From contig NZ_AXVL01000005.1 in the NCBI RefSeq assembly GCF_000482505.1, positions 101,142 to 165,141 on the forward strand: a stretch of DNA of 64,000 nt, given 5' to 3'. The stretch's first letter is position 1; each line of letters begins with the position of its first letter. The DNA is from Leptotrichia trevisanii DSM 22070. Its GTDB lineage: Bacteria > Fusobacteriota > Fusobacteriia > Fusobacteriales > Leptotrichiaceae. The position numbers and the translations under genes are program-made. Positions 35,663 through 44,560 of this stretch are shown in pieces. The notes beneath the pieces were generated by a model that had not been told where the DNA came from, searched no databases, and saw only the letters and a program-made list of their open reading frames with translations.

Positions 35663-36763
35663 TTAATTTTTTAATACTTCTTCTATTTTGTCATTTAACC
35701 ATTTTATTGGTTCAGATAGTGAAAAATTATATGTCTGATTGTGGTTTCCGATGGTTTTTGAAATTACTTGCAGGCTGTCAGCGGTTGTTTTAGGTGACCA
35801 TCTGCATAAATTGTACTTGTTGTTTGCATAGAAGCTCAAAAGAGGTTTATTTAGCGAAGAAGCTATGTGAACACCTCCTCCATCGACACCGATTACCAGA
35901 TCAGCTGCCGCCATAAATAAGACATACTCCTTAATATCGAATTTTTCAGATAAGGCAATATTCAAATCCTTATTTACATAAGTCATCAGTTTTTTATAGT
36001 ATTCTTCACTTCCATTAGTTTTACCCATAATAATTTTCACATTTTTTATTTTTTCGATTTCAATATTATTCAATAAATCAGCAATTTCTTTAGGTTTCAT
36101 TTCCCTATCACTGCCTTGCGGTATTAATAAAATTTTTACTGTTTTTGTCTTTTTTTCCAATTTTTCAGAATCAGATTTCCAAAATTTTTCCATTTTAATA
36201 ATATCTTTTTTCAAAAGTTCGATATGCGGTTTCTGTTTTTCTATTTTAAAATATTTAGAAAACTCAGAATTTATCAAATAATCTATAATGTGGGTTTCAA
36301 TAGGTGGAGTACAGTCAAAATCATAATTTTTCACATTTTTTCTATTATAATAATGCCCTTCGTCACTTTCTCCAAAAATCATTGTAATTTTTGGACTTAA
36401 CACCTTTTTCCAAATCATCCGCTTTGTATTTTCCTTACTTAAAAAATCAAGCAGCATATCCCATTTTTTATGATTTTTAAGCACATCATTCCGTTTTACG
36501 ACAGTATCTATTATTTTTTCATTTTCATTACATAATTTCGTAAATTCCATATTTCTATTTGTTACTACCATTCCTAATTTGACATTAGGATATATTTTTT
36601 TTAATTGCCTTGCATAGCAAAAAGACATTAAAGTATCACCAATAGAGTCTTTAGGATTTAAAAGTATCGTTTCCATATTTTTTAAATCAACATTTTTATG
36701 CCTCTTTTTAGTACCAAACAGCCATATTATTATTTTGGATTTTATTCCATTTACTATACTCAT
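35663..36763 (-). CDS. Glycosyltransferase family 9 (heptosyltransferase-like)
   Basis: A 366-residue GT9-type protein. N-terminal motif: METILLNPKDSIGDTLMSFC; C-terminal motif: DLVIGVDGGGVHIASSLNKP, then LLSFYANNKYNLCRW. The normal D-T/S-G-x-x-H pattern is changed to VDGGGVH here, so substrate detail may differ. A lysine-rich middle is typical of this genome. It probably adds a heptose or related sugar to LPS core or O-antigen. Confidence 0.82.
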   Translation of the reverse strand: MSIVNGIKSKIIIWLFGTKKRHKNVDLKNMETILLNPKDSIGDTLMSFCYARQLKKIYPNVKLGMVVTNRNMEFTKLCNENEKIIDTVVKRNDVLKNHKKWDMLLDFLSKENTKRMIWKKVLSPKITMIFGESDEGHYYNRKNVKNYDFDCTPPIETHIIDYLINSEFSKYFKIEKQKPHIELLKKDIIKMEKFWKSDSEKLEKKTKTVKILLIPQGSDREMKPKEIADLLNNIEIEKIKNVKIIMGKTNGSEEYYKKLMTYVNKDLNIALSEKFDIKEYVLFMAAADLVIGVDGGGVHIASSLNKPLLSFYANNKYNLCRWSPKTTADSLQVISKTIGNHNQTYNFSLSEPIKWLNDKIEEVLKN

Positions 36764-36809
36764 GTGTAACCTTTCTTTACATTATTTAAATAGCTATTTA
36801 TATTATATT

Positions 36810-37949
36810 TTAGAAATTTGTATTTTCTATTAATTCCTTCAGTTTTGTCCTGTTACTTTCCATTGAAAAATCATTAGCCCTTATAAGTGACTGATTTTTA
36901 TAATTTTCATATTTTTCGTTATTGTTCATTAATTCATAAACTTTTTCCACAAATGTATCTTTATCATTTAATGGAATTAACGCTCCATATTTACTATTTT
37001 TCCCAAGTATATCTTTTGGCCCTGTAGGACAGTCATAAGCCACGACAGGCGTTCCAAAAGCAAGGCTTTCCAGCAGTACAGTCGGCAATCCCTCATATCT
37101 TCCCGTATGCACAAATAATTTTGCATTTTTAAAGAATGGATATGGATTTTCAATTTGTCCAAGCAGAATTACATCATTTTCCAAATTATATTCCTTGATT
37201 TTCTGCTTAATCAGTTCTACTTTTTCACCATCTCCAATGAAATAAAGTTTTTCCTTTATTCCCCGCTGCTTTAATTTGTAATAAATGTCAACCAGATGCT
37301 CAGGCTGCTTTTGCTGTGTCAGTCGTGATACCTGTAAAAAATAATCCTCTTTTAAATAATTTTCATACTCAGGGTTTATATCTTCTGCTTTTTCCTTGAT
37401 TATTTCAAGATTTATTGGATTATAAACCAATTCCACCTTGTTTTTATCTATCCCTAGAATTTCTACAAATTCATCTTTCATTGTATCACATATTGCCAGT
37501 ATTTTATCATATTTTTTATATTGTTTTTTATATTTTTCTATTTTGTCTGTACTTAGCTGTTCCCCAAAAGTAAGTGAAAAATGAATCCATGCAAATACAG
37601 GCACTTTTATATCAAAATTATTATATTTCAATAAATTTGAAGAATAATCTATAATAACATCATATTTTTTTTCTTTTATTATTTTTTCAACTTTTTTCAA
37701 ATAAACTGTCTTTGCCTTTATTCGATAAATTTCTTTGATAATCTTACTTTTACCATCATAATTATCAAATAGGAATTTATAATTCACCTTTTCAGGAATT
37801 TCATTTTCAAATAAGTTATTTTCCCCATGATTCCAAGTTATAAGCAAATCAACATCGTAATCCAGTTCCACCAGATTTTTTAAAACATTAAGTAAAACTC
37901 TCTCTTCTCCACCCATACTAAGATGTCCATGCAATACCAATACTTTCAT
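36810..37949 (-). CDS. Glycosyltransferase family 4 (group 1)
   Basis: A 379-residue GT-B glycosyltransferase. The N-terminus (VLVLHGHLSMGGEERVLLNV) has the GG-E loop typical of GT4 acceptor domains. The C-terminal half has QVSRLTQQKQPEHLVDIYYK and the nucleotide-sugar site KLFVHTGRYEGLPTVLLESL, with the EGLP...E catalytic motif, then AFGTPVVAYDCPTGPKDIL. It retains alpha stereochemistry. Sugar donor is not predictable; GalNAc or Glc transferases of this look are common in LPS clusters. Confidence 0.87.
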   Translation of the reverse strand: MKVLVLHGHLSMGGEERVLLNVLKNLVELDYDVDLLITWNHGENNLFENEIPEKVNYKFLFDNYDGKSKIIKEIYRIKAKTVYLKKVEKIIKEKKYDVIIDYSSNLLKYNNFDIKVPVFAWIHFSLTFGEQLSTDKIEKYKKQYKKYDKILAICDTMKDEFVEILGIDKNKVELVYNPINLEIIKEKAEDINPEYENYLKEDYFLQVSRLTQQKQPEHLVDIYYKLKQRGIKEKLYFIGDGEKVELIKQKIKEYNLENDVILLGQIENPYPFFKNAKLFVHTGRYEGLPTVLLESLAFGTPVVAYDCPTGPKDILGKNSKYGALIPLNDKDTFVEKVYELMNNNEKYENYKNQSLIRANDFSMESNRTKLKELIENTNF

Positions 37950-38074
37950 TTTTTCCCCATTCTTAATTACTATAAAATATTATTTTTTTATATCAATCTA
38001 TATTATTAATATCTTTTTGATTTTCAAAAAAATTATTACAAAAAATATTATTTTAATTGCTTTATATAACTTTT

Positions 38075-39085
38075 TCAGTCTATCTCATACATTTTTTTGA
38101 AATGTTCCAGAAAACTTCCTGCTGTATTACGTTTCCCAGCGTCTATTTTGTACGTAAGTTTATGAATATTAATTCTTTTTGTCATTTCATCCAGTTTTTC
38201 CTGCGAAAATTTATCAAACCAGACTCTTATCATTTCATGCGTCAATGTATCTGAAACAACTTTGCATTTTTTATCCTTGTAATAATTTTCAATTAACTCA
38301 GTATACAGTACTTGAAAGAAAAAGTAATTTGGAGCTAAATCATTATGTTTCCAGAAGATTAGCAACATATCCAGTAATACTTTTATCACTTCGTTATTTT
38401 TTTTCGCAAAAATTACGCTATTTAGGACTCTGACTTTCATTTCATCATTCCACGAAAAATAAAAATCATCATAATCTTCCCAGTCCTTTTTCTCTTCTAA
38501 ACTAAGGCTGTCGTCCCTTTGAAACATAAAATAATCCATTTCAAAATACTCCTGCGGCAAATAGTCCGTAAACAAAATTGTCGCATCAATCCAGACACCA
38601 CCATAGTTAATTAACAGTGCAAGCCTTATTATATCTGTAAAATGGGCAAAATTAATTTTTTTACTTTTCACTTTTTCCAAAATATATTCTGGGATTTCTA
38701 AATAATCGTTTATATTATTCATATCTAGATGTATAACTGTGTAGTCCTTTTTATACTTTTGTACAGATTTATAGCTTATTTTCACAACATCAGGCAACTT
38801 TTCAAAATTCCAACCTTGCCCCCAGAATTGCCATATAATTTTTTCGGTTTCAAATGATTTTTTAGGCTTAATTTGCTCTGTTTCTATTCCTTTTGTAAAA
38901 TATTCCTTCAAAAGTTCATTCCAGTCTTGCCCAACCATTTTTTGAGTTATAAAGTAAACTCTGTTTTGAATTTTGTTAAACAATTTTTTTGGCATCATTT
39001 CCTTGTATATGTATTTGTATGGCTTTTGACGTAATTTTTTGTTAAGCCTGTCCAATTTTGAAATATTAAATTTATAGTTATTCAT
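38075..39085 (-). CDS. Capsular/LPS polysaccharide GT32-like glycosyltransferase
   Basis: A 336-residue protein of the capsular-polysaccharide-synthesis (Caps_synth) family with a DxD sugar-binding region. The motifs are EKIIWQFWGQGW, then VKISYKSVQKYKKDYTVIHL, and INFAHFTDIIRLALLINYGG followed by VWIDATILFT. The D-x-x-R and GGVWIDA pieces are the hallmarks. It probably transfers one sugar in the outer part of the glycan. The stop is 3 bp before waaL-like start on the same strand, so they are co-transcribed. Confidence 0.82.
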   Translation of the reverse strand: MNNYKFNISKLDRLNKKLRQKPYKYIYKEMMPKKLFNKIQNRVYFITQKMVGQDWNELLKEYFTKGIETEQIKPKKSFETEKIIWQFWGQGWNFEKLPDVVKISYKSVQKYKKDYTVIHLDMNNINDYLEIPEYILEKVKSKKINFAHFTDIIRLALLINYGGVWIDATILFTDYLPQEYFEMDYFMFQRDDSLSLEEKKDWEDYDDFYFSWNDEMKVRVLNSVIFAKKNNEVIKVLLDMLLIFWKHNDLAPNYFFFQVLYTELIENYYKDKKCKVVSDTLTHEMIRVWFDKFSQEKLDEMTKRINIHKLTYKIDAGKRNTAGSFLEHFKKMYEID

Positions 39086-39088
39086 CTC

Positions 39089-40378
39089 CTATTTTCCTTT
39101 TTCTGCTTTTATTTTTTTCTTCCACAAGTGATTTAATACAAATATTAATATTGCAGAAGTTATAATCATGTATTTGTTATTCAGGTTAATATCAGTAGTT
39201 CCCTGTATTATCCAAGCTGCTAAAGTGGTTTTTGTCCCAATTTCAAGTGCAACCAGTCTGGAATCTGAGTTTTCCCTGTCTTTTGAAAAGTTTATGCCAA
39301 TCGCCTTTATAAGTATGCTTACAAAGAAAATTACTAAAAATGCAAATCCTACAATTCCATAATCCAGAATAAACTGTAAATAGGCATTGTGTGTATGGAC
39401 ATAATAAATCGGCCATTCGCTCAGCTTATCAAGAAAATTTTTATATACATAATCTTTAACTCCGATTTTTTCATAGTAGTCAAGATTAAACTGCTTTCTA
39501 TCTTCCGCCTGCCAGCCCAATAATGGTTTCTGTTTAAATGCTTCTATTCCAGTTTCCCAGAAAATCACTCTTAAATTACTGGATGGATCATTTTTATAGT
39601 TTACTATGTATTGCAATCTGCTTGAAATTGAACTTGGAAGTGCAAAATAACCTCCAAAGCATATTAAAATTCCAATTAAGACGTATCTTTTTCTTATTTT
39701 GTACAAGATGTATAAAATTGTCGGTATTAGGCAGATATAAACCATTTTGGATCTGTTTACAATAACTAGAAAAAGTATAAATGCAGACAAAATAGCTAAA
39801 CAAATTTTAATTATCATGTTTTTTTTATTGTTTCCATTTTTATAAAAAAATAAAAAAGATAGTAAAAATAAAAGCACTATACACATAATATTGGCAAAAT
39901 CCTGAACAGTTAAAATAGCAGTAACTCTCGGATAATAAGCACCTATAGGATGAGCCCACGCATTATAATTTTTTATAAAATCAAAAGTGGCCAAAATTGA
40001 AATTATTGTTCCGCCAAATAAACACGCCTTTAAAAGATTCAAAACTTTTCTTGTGCTGCTTAAAAAGAACGCAAATGGAAAAAACAATAAAAATCTTAAA
40101 ATGTAGCTATCCAATCGAGTGTCAATCCCTCCATCAAAATACGCTATTACAAATGGTACAAAAACAAATAGCAATAATACGATTGAAAATTTTATATCTA
40201 TATTTTTCAAAAGTTTTTTTCGATTTTCCTTTAAAAACATAGCAATTACAAATACTAGCAATAATAAAGGAATTAAAACATTATTTTCAAATTTTTCTGA
40301 TAAAAACAGAGATATTCCAACTAACAAACTTACGATATATCCCATCATATTTATAGTTAAGTTAAATTTATTCTTCAT
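39089..40378 (-). CDS. waaL: O-antigen ligase (WaaL/Wzy_C family)
   Basis: A 429-residue membrane protein with about ten to twelve hydrophobic segments. The large hydrophilic loop (about 255-335) contains SNLRVIFWETGIEAFKQKPL followed by LGWQAE, and ends with WPIYYVHTHNAYLQFILDYG: the H-x-H-N and G-x-G/F pattern of Wzy_C ligases and polymerases. WaaL joins O-antigen to lipid A-core on the periplasmic face. Wzy polymerase is the alternative for the same fold; the absence of a second such gene here leaves this open. Confidence 0.8.
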   Translation of the reverse strand: MKNKFNLTINMMGYIVSLLVGISLFLSEKFENNVLIPLLLLVFVIAMFLKENRKKLLKNIDIKFSIVLLLFVFVPFVIAYFDGGIDTRLDSYILRFLLFFPFAFFLSSTRKVLNLLKACLFGGTIISILATFDFIKNYNAWAHPIGAYYPRVTAILTVQDFANIMCIVLLFLLSFLFFYKNGNNKKNMIIKICLAILSAFILFLVIVNRSKMVYICLIPTILYILYKIRKRYVLIGILICFGGYFALPSSISSRLQYIVNYKNDPSSNLRVIFWETGIEAFKQKPLLGWQAEDRKQFNLDYYEKIGVKDYVYKNFLDKLSEWPIYYVHTHNAYLQFILDYGIVGFAFLVIFFVSILIKAIGINFSKDRENSDSRLVALEIGTKTTLAAWIIQGTTDINLNNKYMIITSAILIFVLNHLWKKKIKAEKGK

Positions 40379-40417
40379 ATTTAATTATTTTCATCCTTTT
40401 TATAATTTTATATTTTT

Positions 40418-41434
40418 CTAAATTTGTTTCATAATTTCATTATAAACTCTATCTACACTAATTAAAGGTATCCCTCTATAATAGTCCTTTTTATATTTGT
40501 GCTGATTTTTGGGAATGGTTACAATATTATTTTCATAAAACTCATTGTCCTCAATAACATTGCTTTTTTCAGTCCAGGGAAAAAATCCCAAAGCCCGTTT
40601 TCCCGGCCCAAAAATCCCAATTACAAATGGCTTTTCAAATCCGCTCGCAATATGAACTGGGGAACTGTCATTTCCTACAACGATATCAGCCTTTGAAATC
40701 AATGCTCCAAATTCTACAAGATTAATTTCCCCACGAAAATCAATCACATTTTTATCATTTTCAAAATTTAGGGGCAGTTCCTTTTCAGCTTTTGAGCCAG
40801 TTATTCCAATAAAATAATTTTTATTTTTTTTCAATTTTTCAATAACCTCATGATATTTTTCTATTGGCCACATTTTTTCAGCCCTTTGGCTGCCCGGTGC
40901 AATTAATATCAACTTTTGTCCTTCATTCCCCAAATATCCATGATTTTCCAGAATTTTATCAATTTTAATAAAATTCTCCTTTGCAGGATAAATTCTAATC
41001 GGAATTTTTTCCTCTTTGTATTCAACCAAATCAAGCAATCTTTCCACTTCATGCTTTTTCATATCATAATGAACCTTCTTATTTAGCAGAAATGAGCCTG
41101 TTGCTACATCAAAACCAACAATATTGGGAATTTTTGCCAGTTTTGCAAGCAATATTGATTTTATAAATCTATGCGGTATCACGGCATAGTCATATTTTTT
41201 TTGCCTTAAAATTTTTAATACCCTCAAAAATCCCTTTATTCCTTTGTCTTTCCCTTTTTTATCATAAAGCAGTATTTCGTGTAAATTAGGATTATTGGTT
41301 ATCACACTTTGATTTGTTGGCAATGTCAGATAATCTATCTCAGAATTTGGGTACATATCCTTTAGCCTTTGTATCAATGGTGTAGACAGTACAATATCTC
41401 CTATAAACGCCGTATGTATTATCAATATTTTCAT
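40418..41434 (-). CDS. waaF: Lipopolysaccharide heptosyltransferase (WaaF-like GT9)
   Basis: A 338-residue GT9 enzyme with the clearest heptosyltransferase pattern of the three: MKILIIHTAFIGDIVLSTPL at the start, APGSQRAEKMWPIEKYHEVI in the middle, and ADIVVGNDSSPVHIASGFEK then FVIGIFGP, where ADP-heptose binds. WaaF adds the second L-glycero-D-manno-heptose of the inner core. It is the first gene of the minus-strand glycan operon that runs to 32201. WaaC versus WaaF cannot be settled from sequence alone. Confidence 0.8.
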   Translation of the reverse strand: MKILIIHTAFIGDIVLSTPLIQRLKDMYPNSEIDYLTLPTNQSVITNNPNLHEILLYDKKGKDKGIKGFLRVLKILRQKKYDYAVIPHRFIKSILLAKLAKIPNIVGFDVATGSFLLNKKVHYDMKKHEVERLLDLVEYKEEKIPIRIYPAKENFIKIDKILENHGYLGNEGQKLILIAPGSQRAEKMWPIEKYHEVIEKLKKNKNYFIGITGSKAEKELPLNFENDKNVIDFRGEINLVEFGALISKADIVVGNDSSPVHIASGFEKPFVIGIFGPGKRALGFFPWTEKSNVIEDNEFYENNIVTIPKNQHKYKKDYYRGIPLISVDRVYNEIMKQI

Positions 41435-41600
41435 TCTCTCTCCCTTTTATAAGTACCAATTTATTTCCAAAACTCCTTATAAATAAAGGATTTTTTACAT
41501 CTTTTACATAAATGTTATGAAGTTTCTATATACAGAGTTATTATATCATATTTTAAATGATTTTATATCATAATTTTTTAAAAAATTGTTTATATTAATC

Positions 41601-41877
41601 CCCCATTTAAATAACGAATTTATTACAAACTTTTTCGCAGGATTACTCATTGCCGCAAATCCTTATCTTGCAGTAAAGGTTTATCCTGATAATTAAAATT
41701 GTGGCAAGATTGCTATGCAATACTTATGGCTAGACTCCAACTTTTATTTGCCCAACTCCAAAACTTCTCCTTACAGTCGTCAAACAGTCGTAGTTGAACA
41801 AATGAAAGCTCCGTCGGTTTATTAAATACAAAGATATTTGTTATAAAATTTCTGATAAATTTGTTATTTAAATGGGG
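41601..41877. repeat. Miniature inverted-repeat element, copy 2
   Basis: 277 bp with near-perfect 23-bp terminal inverted repeats (left CCCCATTTAAATAACGAATT at 41601; right end ATTTGTTATTTAAATGGGG, finishing at 41877; one mismatch). Inside are AGGATT-ACTCATTGCCGCA-AATCCT and a long imperfect hairpin around 41731-41821. These correspond to the hairpins of copy 1 at 9343-9674, although the stem sequences differ. No coding potential. It lies between waaF and the terminator of the decarboxylase operon. Confidence 0.78.
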
Positions 41878-41910
41878 AATATTGTTTTATTCTTAAATTT
41901 TAAATTTATA

Positions 41911-41977
41911 AAAAAACTCTCATTAAATACAATTAAACAGTTTTTAACCATTTTAACTATATCAATAAATGAGAGCA
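41911..41977 (-). terminator. Terminator of the decarboxylase operon
   Basis: On the minus strand CTCTCATT (41975-41968 region) pairs with AATGAGAG (41925-41918) and is followed directly by a seven-T run. The loop is about 42 bases, long for a terminator. It starts about 10 bp after the oadB stop codon. Confidence 0.65.
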
Positions 41978-41985
41978 ATAATTTG

Positions 41986-43104
41986 TTATTTAAATATGAT
42001 TAAAAGAACTCCTGCTGCAACTGCTGAACCGATTACACCAGCTATATTTGGCCCCATTGCGTGCATTAGCAGAAAGTTTTTTGGATTTTCCTGTTGTCCT
42101 ATTTTTTGCACAACTCTTGCTGCCATTGGTACTGCGGAAACTCCAGCCGCTCCAATCATTGGGTTTACTTTTCCTTTCGTAAGTTTATACATTATTTTTC
42201 CAAATATTACTCCTCCAACTGTTCCAAAGGAAAATGCAATTAGTCCTAAAATAATAATATTTATTGTCTTAATACTTAAGAAAGTTTCTGCATTGGCTGT
42301 TGCTCCAACTGTCATTCCCAGTACGATTGTGATACAGTAAAGTAATGCCCCTCGCACATGTTCAACTAAATTTGAAACAATTCCAGCTTCCTTTATAAGA
42401 TTTCCCAGCATTAGCATTCCAATTAACGGTGCTGATGATGGAACTAAAAGAATTACGATAATTGTTACCGCTATTGGAAAAATAATCTTTTCACGCTGGC
42501 TTACAAATCGCAGTTGTGTCATTTCCACCATTCTTTCCTTTTTTGTTGTCAAAAGTTTTATAATTGGTGGCTGGATAACAGGAACCAGAGCCATGTAGGA
42601 ATAGGCTGCAATAGCGATGGAACCTAGTAAATGAGGGGCTAATTTTGTTGCGGTATAAATGGCGGTAGGCCCGTCTGCTCCTCCAATAATCCCGATTGAA
42701 GCTGCTTCTCGTCCAGTTAATCCGAGTAAAATCGCTCCTATGAATGCCACAAAAATTCCAAATTGTGCAGCGGCTCCCAGTAACAAACTTTTTGGATTTG
42801 CAATAAGTGGCCCAAAGTCTGTACTTGCTCCGATTGCCAGAAATATCATTGGTGGATAAATTCCTAATTTTACTCCCTGATAAAGATAACACAGGAGTCC
42901 GCCCTTTTCCATAAGTCCTTCATTTGCCATGGCAGGTAAGTTTGCCAGCAGCATTCCAAAAGAAATTGGAAGCAGCAAATATGGTTCATATTGTTTTTTT
43001 ATTGCCAGATATAATAGAGTTAAGGCTATTATTATCATAATAATCTGTTTTACAGTTATCATTGATAATCCTGTTGTTCCGTAAAGAATTTTTAGTAATT
43101 CCAT
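41986..43104 (-). CDS. oadB: Na+-translocating oxaloacetate decarboxylase, beta subunit
   Basis: OadB (372 residues, about nine or more membrane segments) decarboxylates carboxy-biotin and exports Na+. The hallmark is GIIGGADGPTAIYTATKLAP, holding the essential Asp; NPKSLLLGAAAQFGIFVAFI and GNLIKEAGIVSNLVEH are also family stretches. Length matches short GcdB/MmdB forms. It is the last gene of the pckA-oadA operon. The same fold serves glutaconyl-CoA and methylmalonyl-CoA decarboxylases; oxaloacetate is preferred because of the alpha subunit and pckA. Confidence 0.94.
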   Translation of the reverse strand: MELLKILYGTTGLSMITVKQIIMIIIALTLLYLAIKKQYEPYLLLPISFGMLLANLPAMANEGLMEKGGLLCYLYQGVKLGIYPPMIFLAIGASTDFGPLIANPKSLLLGAAAQFGIFVAFIGAILLGLTGREAASIGIIGGADGPTAIYTATKLAPHLLGSIAIAAYSYMALVPVIQPPIIKLLTTKKERMVEMTQLRFVSQREKIIFPIAVTIIVILLVPSSAPLIGMLMLGNLIKEAGIVSNLVEHVRGALLYCITIVLGMTVGATANAETFLSIKTINIIILGLIAFSFGTVGGVIFGKIMYKLTKGKVNPMIGAAGVSAVPMAARVVQKIGQQENPKNFLLMHAMGPNIAGVIGSAVAAGVLLIIFK

Positions 43105-43231
43105 TTCAAAACCATTCCTTTCTTTCAGGTTTTATAGTGATGTAATATCATTGTTGCATTAAAATTTAAAGTGGTGTTACTATAAAATCAATTGTTGTTT
43201 TTGAGTATATAAAGATGAATTAAAAATGTTC

Positions 43232-43618
43232 TTATGATAATATTATTAAAGTATCACCAGTATTTACAGTGCTTCCCTTTGATACTTTAACCGCAAGGAC
43301 TGTACCATCCTTTGATGCCACAATGGGATTTTCCATTTTCATGGCTTCCAGAATGACAATTTCGTCCCCAGCTTTTACCTTTTGTCCAGCTTCAACTTTT
43401 ACATCAACAATAAGTCCCTGCATAGGTGCATTTATAGCTTCACCATTTTCACTGGAATTGCTAATATTGTTTTGGGCTGAATTATGTTCATCCATTTTTT
43501 CCTCTGGTTCATTTTTTACATCTTTTGAAGTTGCAATAGAACCCTCTTTTTCTGAAACGGCTTCCACTTCCACTTCATAAACTTTCTCTCCAATTCTAAT
43601 TTTGTATAATTTAATCAT
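43232..43618 (-). CDS. Biotin carrier protein of the decarboxylase
   Basis: A 128-residue protein: an N-terminal region starting [20 protein letters not shown], a charged Ser/Asn/Glu linker, and a C-terminal biotinyl domain from about residue 60 ([20 protein letters not shown]). The biotinylation motif EAMKMEN places biotin on Lys94. It carries CO2 from OadA to OadB. In Klebsiella this domain is fused to the alpha subunit; here it is separate, as in GcdC/MmdC. BirA at 16609 should modify it. Confidence 0.92.
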   Translation of the reverse strand: MIKLYKIRIGEKVYEVEVEAVSEKEGSIATSKDVKNEPEEKMDEHNSAQNNISNSSENGEAINAPMQGLIVDVKVEAGQKVKAGDEIVILEAMKMENPIVASKDGTVLAVKVSKGSTVNTGDTLIILS

Positions 43619-43645
43619 ATCTGTCTACTCCTCGTTTATCAAAGT

Positions 43646-44011
43646 TTACTTGATTTCTTTTACGCTTTTTACTCTTATACAGCAGTTTTCATTTTCTCCA
43701 GCCGCTTCAATCAGAGCCGCCATCATTGCTGCCAGCATAGTTTCATCTTTTATTTTTTCCAGACTGAATTTTTTTTCATTAACAATTCTTTTTGAGTCAA
43801 GTTTTTCTGAATTTTGAAAAGTTTTGTTGTCGTTTGTTTTTTTATTTATAACATCCTGATTTAATTGTTCAGAATTTGAAAAATATTTAAAAAACGACAG
43901 TACAAATGAAATTAAAAACAATATGAAAAAAACGATTAGCATACTTACAACAGTAATATAAACAGCATCTCCGATTGACACGGCCGAATTCCCAAATAAA
44001 ATACTTTTCAT
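43646..44011 (-). CDS. Decarboxylase gamma/delta-type small membrane subunit (OadG-like)
   Basis: A 121-residue protein with one membrane segment (AVYITVVSMLIVFFILFLIS), a charged Asn/Lys-rich linker and a helical C-terminus (TMLAAMMAALIEAAGENENC). OadG-type subunits anchor the complex and, through their C-terminal part, hold the carboxyltransferase. The ending with CC-x-R-V is like MmdD/OadG forms. It is placed between the carrier gene and a small unknown gene. Confidence 0.8.
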   Translation of the reverse strand: MKSILFGNSAVSIGDAVYITVVSMLIVFFILFLISFVLSFFKYFSNSEQLNQDVINKKTNDNKTFQNSEKLDSKRIVNEKKFSLEKIKDETMLAAMMAALIEAAGENENCCIRVKSVKEIK

Positions 44012-44167
44012 ATTTTAATTATTCCTTTCAAGTTTTTAAACTCAAACCTATAAAGTTTTTGTGTCTGAATTCATACTCAAGCCCTTTTAATATCAAACCG
44101 TTAAAATCAGATAATATTGGGGTTTGAGTAGTATAATCATCACTTTTAAGTTTGGTTTTAATTATGT

Positions 44168-44434
44168 TCATTTTATTTTGTAATAACTGTCAAATTTTTC
44201 CTTGTGGGAAAGTTTCATTTTATTTCTTAAATGAACCATATCAGTTATAATTTTTTCTTCCATATATGTTAATTTATCCCAATCTATCAAGTGTTCTTCA
44301 TCACGTGTCTTATTGATTTCTATTTCCAGTTCTGATATTTTTTCAAGTAGTGTTTTTTTGTTCCATCTATTATTTTCATACCATTCTGATATTTCCTTTA
44401 ATTTATTCTTGAAATATTCTATATCTAAATTCAT
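44168..44434 (-). CDS. Small helical protein of unknown function in the decarboxylase operon
   Basis: An 88-residue, highly charged protein with no recognised domain; it should be mostly helical and possibly coiled-coil (KTLLEKISELEIEINKTRDE). It has no signal or membrane segment. The ATG at 44434 is preferred over an in-frame TTG at 44464 because AGAGAGGTG lies just upstream. Its position between oadA and oadG on the same strand suggests a link to the complex, but the gaps on either side (156 and 126 bp) are larger than in a tight operon. Confidence 0.6.
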   Translation of the reverse strand: MNLDIEYFKNKLKEISEWYENNRWNKKTLLEKISELEIEINKTRDEEHLIDWDKLTYMEEKIITDMVHLRNKMKLSHKEKFDSYYKIK

Positions 44435-44560
44435 CTTTTCACCTCTCTTTTTGAACAGGCTCAAATATTAAATTTGAGCTGCATAGCCTAAACTTTTACT
44501 TTAGTTTTTGACTATCCTGATAAGCGATATCAATAAAAATTTATTTTACCTCAAAATCTT

